A stretch of DNA of 64,000 nt from Lentzea sp. NEAU-D7 (lineage in GTDB: Bacteria > Actinomycetota > Actinomycetes > Mycobacteriales > Pseudonocardiaceae), in the NCBI RefSeq assembly GCF_026242055.1, contig NZ_JAPJDL010000016.1:1-64000 (forward strand). Direction: 5' to 3'. Position 1 is the stretch's first letter, and each line of letters begins with the position of its first letter. Below are positions 1 through 8,256 of this stretch, piece by piece. The notes under the pieces are model-generated. The model was not told where the DNA came from. It saw only the letters and a list, made by a program, of their open reading frames with translations, and ran no database searches. The translations under genes and the position numbers were made by a program.

Positions 1-306
1 GGTGCTGGTGGTCTGGGGTACAGCAATGCGATGAGTGGTCCGGGTCATTGGGCGGGTCAGCGGATGATCACTGCCGGTGATTTCAACGGTGACGGCAAGT
101 CGGATGTTGCGGCGGTTTCGTCGGACGGCACGATGGAGTTGTATTCCGGGAACGGTGCTGGTGGTCTGGGGTACAGCAATGCGATGAGTGGTCCGGGTCA
201 TTGGGCCGGTCAGCGTCTGATCACTTCTGGTGACTACAACCGTGACGGCAAGGTCGACGTCGCTGGAATCGACGCGGTCGGCAACCTCGAGTACTACGCG
301 GGCAAC
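1..306 (+). repeat. Near-identical 153-bp intragenic tandem repeat
   Basis: Bases 1-153 and 154-306 are successive units of 153 bp (51 codons). The first ~70 bases of each unit differ at only a few positions, while later parts differ more, and a third partial unit (307-381) is diverged. This points to recent unit duplication or homogenisation within the FG-GAP gene. The repeat probably extends left of the window. Confidence 0.85.
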
Positions 307-381
307 GGCGCGGGTGGTCTGGGCTGGGGCGGTTCCATGTGGACCGGCGCCCACTGGGCGGGCTACAAGGCGATCGTCTGA
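1..381 (+). CDS. FG-GAP/VCBS repeat protein, C-terminal fragment
   Basis: The reading frame is open from base 1, so this is the 3' end of a larger gene that begins outside the window. The visible 126 residues are FG-GAP/VCBS-type repeats of about 51 residues, each with a calcium-loop motif such as DFNGDGKSD or DYNRDGKVD, a Gly-rich turn (GNGAGGLG) and a GHWAGQR segment. Such repeats form beta-propeller blades in secreted or surface proteins, often appended to an enzymatic domain that is not visible here. The last repeat is diverged and ends in AHWAGYKAIV. A strong hairpin follows the stop. The function of the whole protein cannot be told from this part. Confidence 0.85.
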   Translation, partial: GAGGLGYSNAMSGPGHWAGQRMITAGDFNGDGKSDVAAVSSDGTMELYSGNGAGGLGYSNAMSGPGHWAGQRLITSGDYNRDGKVDVAGIDAVGNLEYYAGNGAGGLGWGGSMWTGAHWAGYKAIV

Positions 382-394
382 CGCGAGAGCTTTC

Positions 395-426
395 CTGCAG
401 GGCCGGACATTCGTCCGGCCCTGCAG
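395..426. terminator. Bidirectional hairpin terminator
   Basis: A perfect 14-bp stem (395-408 with 413-426) and an ATTC loop lie between two convergent genes, 14 bp after the first stop and 8 bp after the lhgO stop. There is no long T-tract, as is usual in high-GC actinomycetes. Confidence 0.75.
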
Positions 427-433
427 AGCGTTG

Positions 434-1621
434 TCAGGAAAGCGAGCTGGTCAGGCGGTCGGCGACGTGCTTCGCGATCTCCAGTGAGCCCGTTGCGGCC
501 GGTGAAGGCGCGTTCAACACGTGCACCTGGCGTGGCGCGGTCTCGATGAGGAAGTCGTCCACCAGCGACCCGTCGGGCAGCATCGCCTGCGCTCGCACAC
601 CGGCCTCGGAACGCACCAGGTCGTCCTCGCGCACGGCCGGGACCAGCCGGGCCAGCGAGGCGGCGAACCGCTTGCGCGACAACGACCGCAGCACCTCCTC
701 GGCGCCGGTGCGGGCGTACTTGCGGGCCAGCCGCCACGTGCCGGGGAAGCGGGCGACATCGGCCACGTCGGTCAGCGAGAAGTCGCGCCAGCGGTAGCCC
801 TCGCGGCGCAGCGCCAGGACGGCGTTGGGGCCGCAGTGCACGCTGCCGTCGAGCATGCGGGTGAGGTGCACGCCGAGGAACGGCAACGTCGGGTCCGGCA
901 CCGGGTAGATCAGGCCGCGGACCAGGGACGTGCGGCGCAGCTCGAAGTACTCGCCGCGGAACGGCACGATGCGCGCCGCCGGGGTGAGGCCGGCCAGCCG
1001 CGCCACCCGGTCGCTGTGCAGGCCCGCGCAGTTCACCAGCGCGTCCGCCTTGACCACGCCCTGTGGTGTCGCGACCTCCACGCCGCCCGAGGAAGCCGGA
1101 CGGATGGCGAGCGCGGGGGAGCTCAGGCGCAGGTCGTGCGACGACAGCAGCCCCACCAGAGCGGTGCACACGGCGGAGTAGTCGATGATCGCCGTGCTCT
1201 CCACGCGCAACGCCGCCACGCACGACACCTCGGGCTCGTGCTCGCGGGCCTCCGAGGCCGAGATCAGCTTCGCCGGGACGCCGTTGGCCTCCGCGCGTGC
1301 CGCGAGGTCGTGCAGGCGGGGGAGTTCCGACTCCGCCGTCGCGACCACGAGTTTGCCGCACACGTCGACCGGGACGCCGTGGTCACGGGCGAACGCGATC
1401 ATGGACGCGTTGCCGGCGACGGACATCCGCGCCTTGAGCGAGCCCGGCTTGTAGTAGAGGCCGGCATGCACGACGTTGCTGTTGTGACCGGTCTGGTGCG
1501 CGCCCCAGACGCGTTCCTTCTCGAGCACCGTCACGCGGGAGCCCCGCGACGCGAGCTCGTTCGCCACCGCGAGCCCGACGATTCCGCCACCGATCACCAC
1601 GACATGTCGCACCCCGTACAC
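434..1621 (-). CDS. lhgO: L-2-hydroxyglutarate oxidase (LhgO-type FAD enzyme)
   Basis: The 395-residue protein is of the DAO/GlpD-fold FAD oxidase family. The N-terminus has the Rossmann dinucleotide motif VVVIGGGIVGLAVA (residues 8-21), followed by EKERVWGAHQTGHNSNVVHAG, the family's FAD-contact segment with GHNSNVVHAGLYY typical of LhgO (residues after 35). LhgO oxidises L-2-hydroxyglutarate to 2-oxoglutarate, passing electrons to the quinone pool. It starts at a GTG one base after the TAG stop of the upstream LLM oxidoreductase, so the two are one transcription unit. Close relatives with other 2-hydroxyacid or glycerol-type substrates are possible. A strong hairpin ends the unit. Confidence 0.85.
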   Translation of the reverse strand: MYGVRHVVVIGGGIVGLAVANELASRGSRVTVLEKERVWGAHQTGHNSNVVHAGLYYKPGSLKARMSVAGNASMIAFARDHGVPVDVCGKLVVATAESELPRLHDLAARAEANGVPAKLISASEAREHEPEVSCVAALRVESTAIIDYSAVCTALVGLLSSHDLRLSSPALAIRPASSGGVEVATPQGVVKADALVNCAGLHSDRVARLAGLTPAARIVPFRGEYFELRRTSLVRGLIYPVPDPTLPFLGVHLTRMLDGSVHCGPNAVLALRREGYRWRDFSLTDVADVARFPGTWRLARKYARTGAEEVLRSLSRKRFAASLARLVPAVREDDLVRSEAGVRAQAMLPDGSLVDDFLIETAPRQVHVLNAPSPAATGSLEIAKHVADRLTSSLS

Positions 1622-1622
1622 G

Positions 1623-2498
1623 CTAATGCCCGAGAACGGGCAGAACGTCCGCCGCGACCTCCTCGACCACCGACTCGCTGCCCGCGTACACGCCGTCGTG
1701 CCGCGGCCAGTGCGCGACGACGTCGGTGAAGCCCAGCGCGGCCGCCCTGCCCACGGCGTCCTGGAAGCACTGCGCGCTCGACAGCGAGTACACCGGAGCG
1801 GAGTCGAGGTTCAGGTAGCGGTGCATCCGCGTGGTCCTGCCCTCTGTGGCCAACGTCTCGCTGAACTGCTCCGACAGCGTGTGCACACCGCGCCACCACG
1901 CCTCGACGTCCTCGGTCGGCGGGCCGGTGGTGACCCACGCCTGGCCGAACCTCGCGGCGATCCGCATCGCCTTCGGGCCGTTCGCGGCGACCAGGAACGG
2001 CAGCCTCGGCCGCTGCACGCAGCCGGGCGCGCCGCGGGCCTCGTCCGCCGCGTAGAACTGGCCCTGCCACGTCGTGCGGTCCCTGACCAGCAGCTGGTCG
2101 AGCAGCTCGACGAACTCGGCGAACCGGGCCGTGCGGTCCTGCGGCAGTGGCGGCTTGTCGCCGAGCACCGTCGTGTCGTACCCCGCCCCACCTGCGCCGA
2201 CGCCGAGCGTGAACCGGCCGTCCGACACGTCGTCGAGCGCCAGCAGGTCCCGCGCGAACGGCACGGGGTGGCGGAAGTTGGGGCTCGCGACGAACGTGCC
2301 GAGCCGGATGTGCGACGTGACCATGGCCGCGGCTGTCAGCGTCGGGACGGCGCCGAACCACGGACCGTCGACCAGGGTGCGCCAGCCGAGGTGGTCGTAG
2401 GTCCACGCGTGGTGGAAGCCGTACTCCTCGGCGGCGCGCCACTTGGGTTCGGCCATCCACCACCGGTGTTCGGGAAGGATCACGATTCCAGCGCGCAC
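1623..2498 (-). CDS. LLM-class flavin-dependent oxidoreductase
   Basis: This is a luciferase-like monooxygenase (TIM barrel) of about 291 residues, beginning VRAGIVILPEHRWW, with typical segments AEEYGFHHAWTYDHLGW, LGTFVASPNFRHP and LGVGAGGAGYD. Family members use F420 or FMN; the substrate is unknown. The frame stays open to 2552, but a GTG at 2498 gives the expected family N-terminus and leaves a 60-bp divergent promoter region before the HAD gene at 2559, so that start is preferred. It lies one base upstream of lhgO and is presumably cotranscribed with it. Confidence 0.85.
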   Translation of the reverse strand: MRAGIVILPEHRWWMAEPKWRAAEEYGFHHAWTYDHLGWRTLVDGPWFGAVPTLTAAAMVTSHIRLGTFVASPNFRHPVPFARDLLALDDVSDGRFTLGVGAGGAGYDTTVLGDKPPLPQDRTARFAEFVELLDQLLVRDRTTWQGQFYAADEARGAPGCVQRPRLPFLVAANGPKAMRIAARFGQAWVTTGPPTEDVEAWWRGVHTLSEQFSETLATEGRTTRMHRYLNLDSAPVYSLSSAQCFQDAVGRAAALGFTDVVAHWPRHDGVYAGSESVVEEVAADVLPVLGH

Positions 2499-2558
2499 GA
2501 TCGCTAAGGTAACCAGCTGTTCAGCCCCTGACGAACTTGGACCAGGCACCATGGGGGC

Positions 2559-3368
2559 GTGGAACAGCCCAGATTGGTCGCATCGGACGTAGACGGCACC
2601 CTGCTCGGCCCCCCTCCGCGAGAAGGCGTGACCCCGCGCACAGCCGCGGTCGTCGGCCGCGTGCTGGAGGCGGGCGTGCCGTTCGTACTGGCCACCGGCA
2701 GGCCGCCGCGGTGGGTGCCGCAGATCGCCAAGTCAGCCGGACTCGACGGCCTCGCGGTGTGCGCGAACGGCGCGGTCCTCTACGACGTCGGCCGCGACGA
2801 GATCGTCTGGGCGCGCACGCTCGACCCGATGCAGTTGCACGACATCGTCTCCACCATCGACCACTCCCTGCCCGGCTGCACCTTCGCGGTCGAACGCGTC
2901 GGCACCGCGCAGGACGACGCCACGTTCGTCGCCGAGCTCAGCTACTCGCACCCGTGGCCCGAGGGGCCGAACGTCGGCGTGACCCGCGGCGAGACGCTCG
3001 GCCACCCGGCGATCAAGCTGCTGGTCAGGCACACGGGCATGACCAGCGGTGAGATGGCGGTGGGCATCGGCGAGATGCTCGACGGGCAGGTCGACCTGAC
3101 CTACTCGACCGACAACGGGCTGATCGAGCTCGCGGTCCACGGCGTCACCAAGGCGAGCGGACTAGCCGACGTGGCCGAGCGGTTCGGCGTGTCCGCGCAG
3201 GACGTGATCGCTTTCGGCGACATGCCCAACGACGTCGAGATGCTCAGGTGGGCCGGTCACGGCGTGGCCATGGCGAACGGGCACGAGGCCGCGCTCGCCG
3301 CCGCCGACGAGGTCACCGCGCCCAGTTCCGAGGACGGCGTGGCGATGGTCCTAGAACGCTGGTTCTAG
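2559..3368 (+). CDS. Cof-type HAD-superfamily phosphatase
   Basis: A 269-residue HAD hydrolase of the Cof (class IIB) type. Motif I is DVDGTLLG near the N-terminus (nucleophile Asp10, acid Asp12), and motif IV is FGDMPNDVEML near the C-terminus, followed by the family's GVAMANGHEA. A C2-type cap lies between. Substrates of Cof phosphatases are sugar phosphates, nucleotides or PLP and cannot be predicted here. GTG start. The TAG stop overlaps the TAG of the convergent acyltransferase gene through one CTAG palindrome (3365-3368). Confidence 0.9.
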   Translation: MEQPRLVASDVDGTLLGPPPREGVTPRTAAVVGRVLEAGVPFVLATGRPPRWVPQIAKSAGLDGLAVCANGAVLYDVGRDEIVWARTLDPMQLHDIVSTIDHSLPGCTFAVERVGTAQDDATFVAELSYSHPWPEGPNVGVTRGETLGHPAIKLLVRHTGMTSGEMAVGIGEMLDGQVDLTYSTDNGLIELAVHGVTKASGLADVAERFGVSAQDVIAFGDMPNDVEMLRWAGHGVAMANGHEAALAAADEVTAPSSEDGVAMVLERWF

Positions 3369-4069
3369 CCCACCAACGGCTTCGCGGCCTCGGCCTCGGT
3401 CCACCACTTGAAGGCGACCTCCAGCTCGGCGGGGATCTCCTCCGGCAGTCGTCCGGCGTCGTACGCGCTGGTCAGCGCCTCGATCGCGGCGTCGGAGACG
3501 CCGGAGCGGCTCATGCCGACGGAGTTGACGCCGTGCACCCGGATCGGGCTGCCGTAGGCGCGGGCGAACGGGGGCACGTCCTTCGACACGGGCGTGCCCA
3601 TGCCGATCATGGCGCCGGCGCCGATGACGCGGCGCTGGTGCACCGAGGCGTTCATGCCGACGTTGACCTTGTCGTTGATCTGCACGTGGCCGCCGAGCGA
3701 CACACCGGCCGACAGCGTGACGCCCGTGCCGACCAGGCTGTCGTGCGCCACGTACACGCGGTTGAGCAGCCACGAGTCGGCGCCGATGGTCGTCGCCCGG
3801 TACGAGCCCTGGTGGACGGTGCTGAGCTCGCGGATCACGACCCGCGCGCCGATGTGCACGCCCGCGTGCGCCAGGGAGCCGTCCCACGCCCGGTTGTGCT
3901 CGGCCGAGGTGATCTCCGGGGGAGTGCCGATGACGCAGCCCGGTCCGATCCACGTCCCGTCCTCGACGACGCACGGTCCCAGCACGACCGCGCCGGGACC
4001 GATGGTGATCCCGTCGCCGAGTTCGACGCCGTCACCGACAACAGCACTGGGATGGATGTGGTTGACCAC
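3365..4069 (-). CDS. LpxA-like left-handed beta-helix acyltransferase
   Basis: A hexapeptide-repeat protein of about 234 residues. It starts VNHIHPSAVVGDGVELGDGITIGPG and runs through repeated [LIV]-G-x4 coils with GTPPEIT and SAEHNRAWDG segments. Its C-terminal AYGSPIRVHGVNSVGMSRSG resembles the end of UDP-GlcNAc acyltransferase (LpxA). Lipid A is not expected in a Gram-positive actinomycete, and the adjoining genes make an amino sugar. It therefore more likely N-acylates a nucleotide-linked amino sugar, as WbpD- or QdtC-type enzymes do; this is inference. The frame is open to 4171, but the GTG at 4069 gives the natural N-terminus. It is divergent from the aminotransferase gene. Confidence 0.8.
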   Translation of the reverse strand: MVNHIHPSAVVGDGVELGDGITIGPGAVVLGPCVVEDGTWIGPGCVIGTPPEITSAEHNRAWDGSLAHAGVHIGARVVIRELSTVHQGSYRATTIGADSWLLNRVYVAHDSLVGTGVTLSAGVSLGGHVQINDKVNVGMNASVHQRRVIGAGAMIGMGTPVSKDVPPFARAYGSPIRVHGVNSVGMSRSGVSDAAIEALTSAYDAGRLPEEIPAELEVAFKWWTEAEAAKPLVG

Positions 4070-4194
4070 GGGCGTCCGATCAGGAGGTGGAAACAGGCGG
4101 CATAGCCCATACGGGTAGCGTGGGGCCCCGCGTGCAGGCCAGAGCACTGTACCGGCCGCGCCGGTGGACATCCCCGAAGGCGAGAGACTGCTGA

Positions 4195-5292
4195 ATGATC
4201 CCGATTACTGTTGTTGACGTCGCCGCTGCCGAGCAGCTGGTGGTCCAGGTGCTGCGCTCGGGAGCGATCGCCCAGGGCCCGATGGTCAAGCGCTTCGAGG
4301 ATGCCTTCGCAGGCGTCGCGGGTGTTCCGCACGCCGTGGCCGTGAACAACGGGACCACCGCGCTCGTGGCGTCGCTGCAGGTCCTCGACCTGCAGCCGGG
4401 TGACGAGGTCATCACCTCGCCGTTCACCTTCGTGGCGACGCTGAACGCCATCCTCGAAGCCGGCGCGACGGCTCGGTTCGCCGACATCCGCGACGACGAC
4501 TTCAACATCGACGCGGACAAGGTCGAGGACGCCGTCACCCCGAACACCAAGGTGCTCATGCCCGTGCACCTCTACGGGCAGATGGCGGACATGGGCAAGA
4601 TCATGCCCGTCGTGCAGGAGCACGGACTCGCGCTCGTCGAGGACTCGGCGCAGGCCGTCGGCGCCACCTACGAGGGCCGCCCGTCGGGCAGCTTCGGTCT
4701 CGGCTGCTTCTCGCTCTACGCGACCAAGAACATCACCACCGCCGAGGGCGGCGTCATCACGACGTCGGACGACACCCTCGCGGACCGGCTGCGCGTGCTG
4801 CGCAACCAGGGCATGCGCGCCCGCTACCAGTACGAGGTCGCGGGCCACAACTACCGCATGACCGACATCCACGCGGCGATCGGCATCCCGCAGCTGGAGA
4901 ACCTCGAGACGATCACCAAGGCGCGCCAGGCCAACGCCGAGACCCTGAACAAGGGCCTCGCCGGCGTGAAGGGCCTCCAGCTGCCGCAGGTGCTGCCGGG
5001 CCGCACGCACGTCTGGCACCAGTACACCGTGCTGATCACCGACGACGCCCCGATCAGCCGCGACGAGTTCGCCGCCAAGCTGACCGAGAAGGGCATCGGC
5101 AACGGGATCTACTACCCGAAGACGGTGTTCGACTACGACTGCTACCGGGACAACCCGAAGGTCGTCATCTCCGACGTGCCGGTCGCCGAGCGCGTCGCCC
5201 GCCAGGCGCTGTCGCTGCCGGTGCACCCGAAGCTGACCGACGCCGAGCTCGACACGATCATCACGACGGTCCGCGAGGTGCTGGGAGCATGA
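4195..5292 (+). CDS. DegT/DnrJ/EryC1/StrS nucleotide-sugar aminotransferase
   Basis: A 365-residue PLP enzyme of the sugar aminotransferase family. Visible signatures are NNGTTALVASLQ, a conserved Asp in EDSAQAVGATYEG, the PLP-binding Lys in YATKNITTAEGG and HNYRMTDIHAAIG. It transfers an amino group from glutamate to a keto-sugar nucleotide. Pattern and context (dehydrogenase directly downstream, LpxA-like acyltransferase divergent, 2-epimerase nearby) recall the WbpB/WbpE/WbpD/WbpI set that makes 2,3-diamino uronic acids, so the substrate may be a 3-keto-HexNAc nucleotide. The stop overlaps the next start (ATGA), so the two genes are translationally coupled. Confidence 0.88.
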   Translation: MIPITVVDVAAAEQLVVQVLRSGAIAQGPMVKRFEDAFAGVAGVPHAVAVNNGTTALVASLQVLDLQPGDEVITSPFTFVATLNAILEAGATARFADIRDDDFNIDADKVEDAVTPNTKVLMPVHLYGQMADMGKIMPVVQEHGLALVEDSAQAVGATYEGRPSGSFGLGCFSLYATKNITTAEGGVITTSDDTLADRLRVLRNQGMRARYQYEVAGHNYRMTDIHAAIGIPQLENLETITKARQANAETLNKGLAGVKGLQLPQVLPGRTHVWHQYTVLITDDAPISRDEFAAKLTEKGIGNGIYYPKTVFDYDCYRDNPKVVISDVPVAERVARQALSLPVHPKLTDAELDTIITTVREVLGA

Positions 5293-6260
5293 GCAACCTG
5301 CCCCGCATCGCCGTCATCGGTGTCGGCAACATGGGCTCGCTGCACGCCCGTGTGACCGCCCAGTCCGAACGCGCCGAGCTCGCCCTGATCGTCGATCCGC
5401 GCGAGGAGATCGGCAAGGCCGCCGCGGACAAGTTCGAGACGACGTGGGCGCCCGAGATGGGCGACCTCGACGGCATCGACGCGGTGATCCTCGCGTCCAG
5501 CACCGAGAGCCACCACGGCCTCGCGCTGGAGGTCCTCGAGAAGGACAAGCCGCTGCTCGTCGAGAAGCCGGTCTGCGCCTCGCTGGAGCAGACCGAGGAG
5601 GTCCTGAAGATCTCCGAGGCCAAGGGCCTGCCGATCATGTGCGGTCTGCTGGAGCGCTACAACCCGGCCGTGATGACGGCGCTCGGCCTGATCACCGAGC
5701 CGGTGTACGTCTCGGCACAGCGCCACTCGCCGTACGCGCCGCGCATCCTCACCGGCGTGGCCTGGGACCTGCTGGTGCACGACGTCGACCTGGCCATCCA
5801 GTGCTTCGGCGGCGCGGAGCCCCAGCGCGTCTCGGCCGGCGTGGCCCAGTTCCACCCGTCGTCGGTGCCGGGCGCGGAGGACGTGGTGGACACGCTGCTC
5901 ACGTTCCCCTCCGGCGGCATCGCGAGCGTCTCGGCGAGCCGGATCGGTCAGCGCAAGATCCGCCTGCTGACGATCCAGGAGCTGGACCGGTCGATCGAGG
6001 TCGACCTGCTGCGCCGCGACGTGACGATCTACAAGCACATCTCGCACGACTCCGACCCGGACGGCCGCGGCTACCGCCAGCAGACCGTCATCGAGATCCC
6101 GGAGCTGGTCACGGCGCGTGAGCCGCTCGCGACCCAGCTCGACCGGTTCATCGACCTCATCGCGGGCAACCTGGACGCCGATGACGAGCGCCGCCGCATC
6201 CTGCCATCGCACCGCGCCGTCGCCGAGGTCAAGGCGAAGTCCGCCGCGGTCGCCGGCTGA
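5289..6260 (+). CDS. Gfo/Idh/MocA-family NAD(P)-dependent sugar dehydrogenase
   Basis: A 323-residue protein with an N-terminal Rossmann motif AVIGVGNMGSLHA (residues 8-20), the family's EKPVC motif around residue 95, and a GGxxxDLxxH-like segment (AWDLLVHDVDLAIQ) preceding the substrate domain. Such enzymes oxidise or reduce sugar nucleotides; a WbpB-like role producing the 3-keto substrate of the coupled aminotransferase is the simplest reading. Its ATG overlaps the preceding stop by 4 bp. The next gene begins 20 bp downstream, suggesting one operon to 8197. Confidence 0.87.
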   Translation: MSNLPRIAVIGVGNMGSLHARVTAQSERAELALIVDPREEIGKAAADKFETTWAPEMGDLDGIDAVILASSTESHHGLALEVLEKDKPLLVEKPVCASLEQTEEVLKISEAKGLPIMCGLLERYNPAVMTALGLITEPVYVSAQRHSPYAPRILTGVAWDLLVHDVDLAIQCFGGAEPQRVSAGVAQFHPSSVPGAEDVVDTLLTFPSGGIASVSASRIGQRKIRLLTIQELDRSIEVDLLRRDVTIYKHISHDSDPDGRGYRQQTVIEIPELVTAREPLATQLDRFIDLIAGNLDADDERRRILPSHRAVAEVKAKSAAVAG

Positions 6261-6280
6261 CCCCGAGGAACTGAACTCTG

Positions 6281-8197
6281 ATGGGTGCATTCGTCGTTCT
6301 GGCGTTCATCCTGCCCGGCCTCGCGGTCGGGCTCGCGCTGCGGCTGAGAGGCTGGACCCTCGCGGCCGCGGCGCCGGTGCTGACCTTCGGCACCGTCGCG
6401 CTCGGCACACTGGTGCTGGGCAACCTCGGCATCTCGTGGAACCTGCTGTCGCTCGCGCTGTGGTCGGTGGTGCTGGCCGCCGTGGTCGGCGTCGTGACGT
6501 GGCTCGTCTCCCGTCGCACCGGTGACGAGCCGCTGATCGAGGAGCCGAAGCGCTCGCTCGGCGAGAACCTCGTCGTCCTCGGCGGTGTCGTGCTCGGCAT
6601 GGCCGTGGGCGCGGCGACGTTCCTGCGCGGCATCGGCGGCACGCTCAGCACGGTCAACCAGGACTGGGACGCGCCGTACCACGGCAACGCCATCCGGTGG
6701 ATCTCCGAGCACTCCACCGCGCTGCCGTCCGCGCTCGCGCAGATCGCGAACCTGCCGGCCGGCACGAAGTACTTCTACCCCAACACCTACCACGCGCTGC
6801 TGGCTCCGCTGCTCGACAAGGCGGTGGGCATGCCGGAGCTGCTGAACCTCGCCGCGCTCTCGGTGATCCTCGCGTGGCCGCTGGGCATCGCGGCACTGGC
6901 GCTCGCGTGGCGCATGCCGCCGCTCGGCGCCGCGATCGCCGCCGGTGTGTCGACGTGGTTCACGGCGTTCCCGTACGACTCGCTGTGGCGCGGTCCGCTG
7001 TGGCCCTACGTCGCCGGTGTCGCCCTGGTGCCCGCCACGCTGGCCATCGCCCGCAAGATCATGACCACGCGCGGCCTGACCGGCCCGCTCGGCCTCGCGC
7101 TCGCGGTCGCCGGTCTCACCGGCCTGCACACGAGCCTCGTGTTCATCGCGTTCGCGTACATCCTGATGCTGGCGCTGGCGCTGGCCTTCAAGCTGGAGCC
7201 GATCGACTGGAAGGCGACCTGGAAGCCGCTCGCCCTCACCGCGGCGCTCGGCCTGCTCGCCGTCATCCCGGTGATGCTGCCGGCCCTGGTCCAGTCCGCC
7301 GGTGTGACCGGCGCGCAGTGGGACGAGTTCGCGTCACCCGCGGAGGGCATCGGCCAGACGCTGCTGTTCTCCCCGGTGGTCGCGTTCCCGCAGTGGTTCC
7401 TCGGCGTCGCGGCGATCACCGGCATCGTGCTGATGATCAAGCACCGCACCATGTTGTGGGTCGTCGGTGCGTGGATCCTGCTGGGTGCGCTGTACGCCGG
7501 CACCGCGTCGCTGAACAACCCGTTGATCAACTCGCTCAGCGGGCCGTTCTACAACGACGCCTGGCGGTTCGCGGCGCTGCTGCCGCTCGCCGGTGCCATC
7601 GCCGTCGGTGAGCTGGGGCAGACCGTCGCCACCGGCCTGACCGCGAAGCTCGGCTCCCGCGTCAGCCCGCAGCGCGCCGCGTTCGTCGTGCCCGTCGCGT
7701 TCGGCCTCGCCGGTGTGCTCGTGCTCGGCCTGCTGGGCAAGGGCGCCTACATCGGACGCAACGCGGAACGCCTGTCGGAGACCAACAACGAGGGCGCGAC
7801 CGTCACGAGGGGCGAACGCGAGGCCTACAAGTGGCTCGCCGAGCACTCGAAGGACCGCCCGGTCGTCAACGACAGGCTGGACGGCTCCGTGTGGATGTAC
7901 GCGCTGGCCGGCGTGAAGCCCGTGGAGTGGACGTTCTACGGCGCGGACGAGAAGACCAACGCCGGGCAGATCACCTGGCACCTGCAGGACATCGACAAGG
8001 ACCCGAACGTCCGCAAGGCCATCAACGCCCTGGGCGTGAAGTACGCCCTCGTCGGTGCCGGCTACGTGCGGTCGAACTCGCGGCCCGCGCCGGGGCTGAT
8101 GGCCCTGGAACGGCTGCCCGAGGTGCGGAAGGTCTACGAGAACCCGCAGGCCACCATCTACGAGTTCGTCGAACCGGGAACCGGTCAGACTTCCTGA
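6281..8197 (+). CDS. Large polytopic membrane protein (DUF6541-like; glycosyltransferase-C candidate)
   Basis: A 638-residue protein with about 12-14 hydrophobic segments through residue ~490, starting VLAFILPGLAVGLAL. A soluble C-terminal domain of about 130 residues then begins near GAYIGRNAERLS and contains a WLAEHSKDRPVVND segment. An extracytoplasmic loop with NQDWDAPYHGNAIRW after the fourth segment resembles the acidic first loop of polyprenyl-dependent GT-C enzymes. Length and layout resemble M. tuberculosis Rv3779, implicated in adding galactosamine to arabinan; that link is inference. A GAGGAA ribosome-binding site lies 11 bases before the ATG. It is the last gene of the unit and is followed by a strong terminator. 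Confidence 0.75.
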   Translation: MGAFVVLAFILPGLAVGLALRLRGWTLAAAAPVLTFGTVALGTLVLGNLGISWNLLSLALWSVVLAAVVGVVTWLVSRRTGDEPLIEEPKRSLGENLVVLGGVVLGMAVGAATFLRGIGGTLSTVNQDWDAPYHGNAIRWISEHSTALPSALAQIANLPAGTKYFYPNTYHALLAPLLDKAVGMPELLNLAALSVILAWPLGIAALALAWRMPPLGAAIAAGVSTWFTAFPYDSLWRGPLWPYVAGVALVPATLAIARKIMTTRGLTGPLGLALAVAGLTGLHTSLVFIAFAYILMLALALAFKLEPIDWKATWKPLALTAALGLLAVIPVMLPALVQSAGVTGAQWDEFASPAEGIGQTLLFSPVVAFPQWFLGVAAITGIVLMIKHRTMLWVVGAWILLGALYAGTASLNNPLINSLSGPFYNDAWRFAALLPLAGAIAVGELGQTVATGLTAKLGSRVSPQRAAFVVPVAFGLAGVLVLGLLGKGAYIGRNAERLSETNNEGATVTRGEREAYKWLAEHSKDRPVVNDRLDGSVWMYALAGVKPVEWTFYGADEKTNAGQITWHLQDIDKDPNVRKAINALGVKYALVGAGYVRSNSRPAPGLMALERLPEVRKVYENPQATIYEFVEPGTGQTS

Positions 8198-8210
8198 CGG
8201 CACAAGCAGA

Positions 8211-8240
8211 AGAGGGGCCCGCCGGCAGGCGGGCCCCTCT
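8211..8240. terminator. Bidirectional rho-independent terminator
   Basis: A perfect 13-bp GC-rich stem (8211-8223 with 8228-8240), a GGCA loop and short T/A tracts on both sides sit between the convergent membrane-protein and epimerase genes. Confidence 0.9.
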
Positions 8241-8256
8241 TTCGCGCGGTGAGGAC

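Noticed and set aside
2499-2552. Longer N-terminus of the LLM oxidoreductase
   Set aside because: The extra 18 residues do not resemble the family and would leave only 6 bp to the divergent HAD gene.
4070-4171. Longer N-terminus of the LpxA-like acyltransferase
   Set aside because: The added residues are Pro/Arg rich and unlike the family; the beta-helix begins right after the GTG at 4069.
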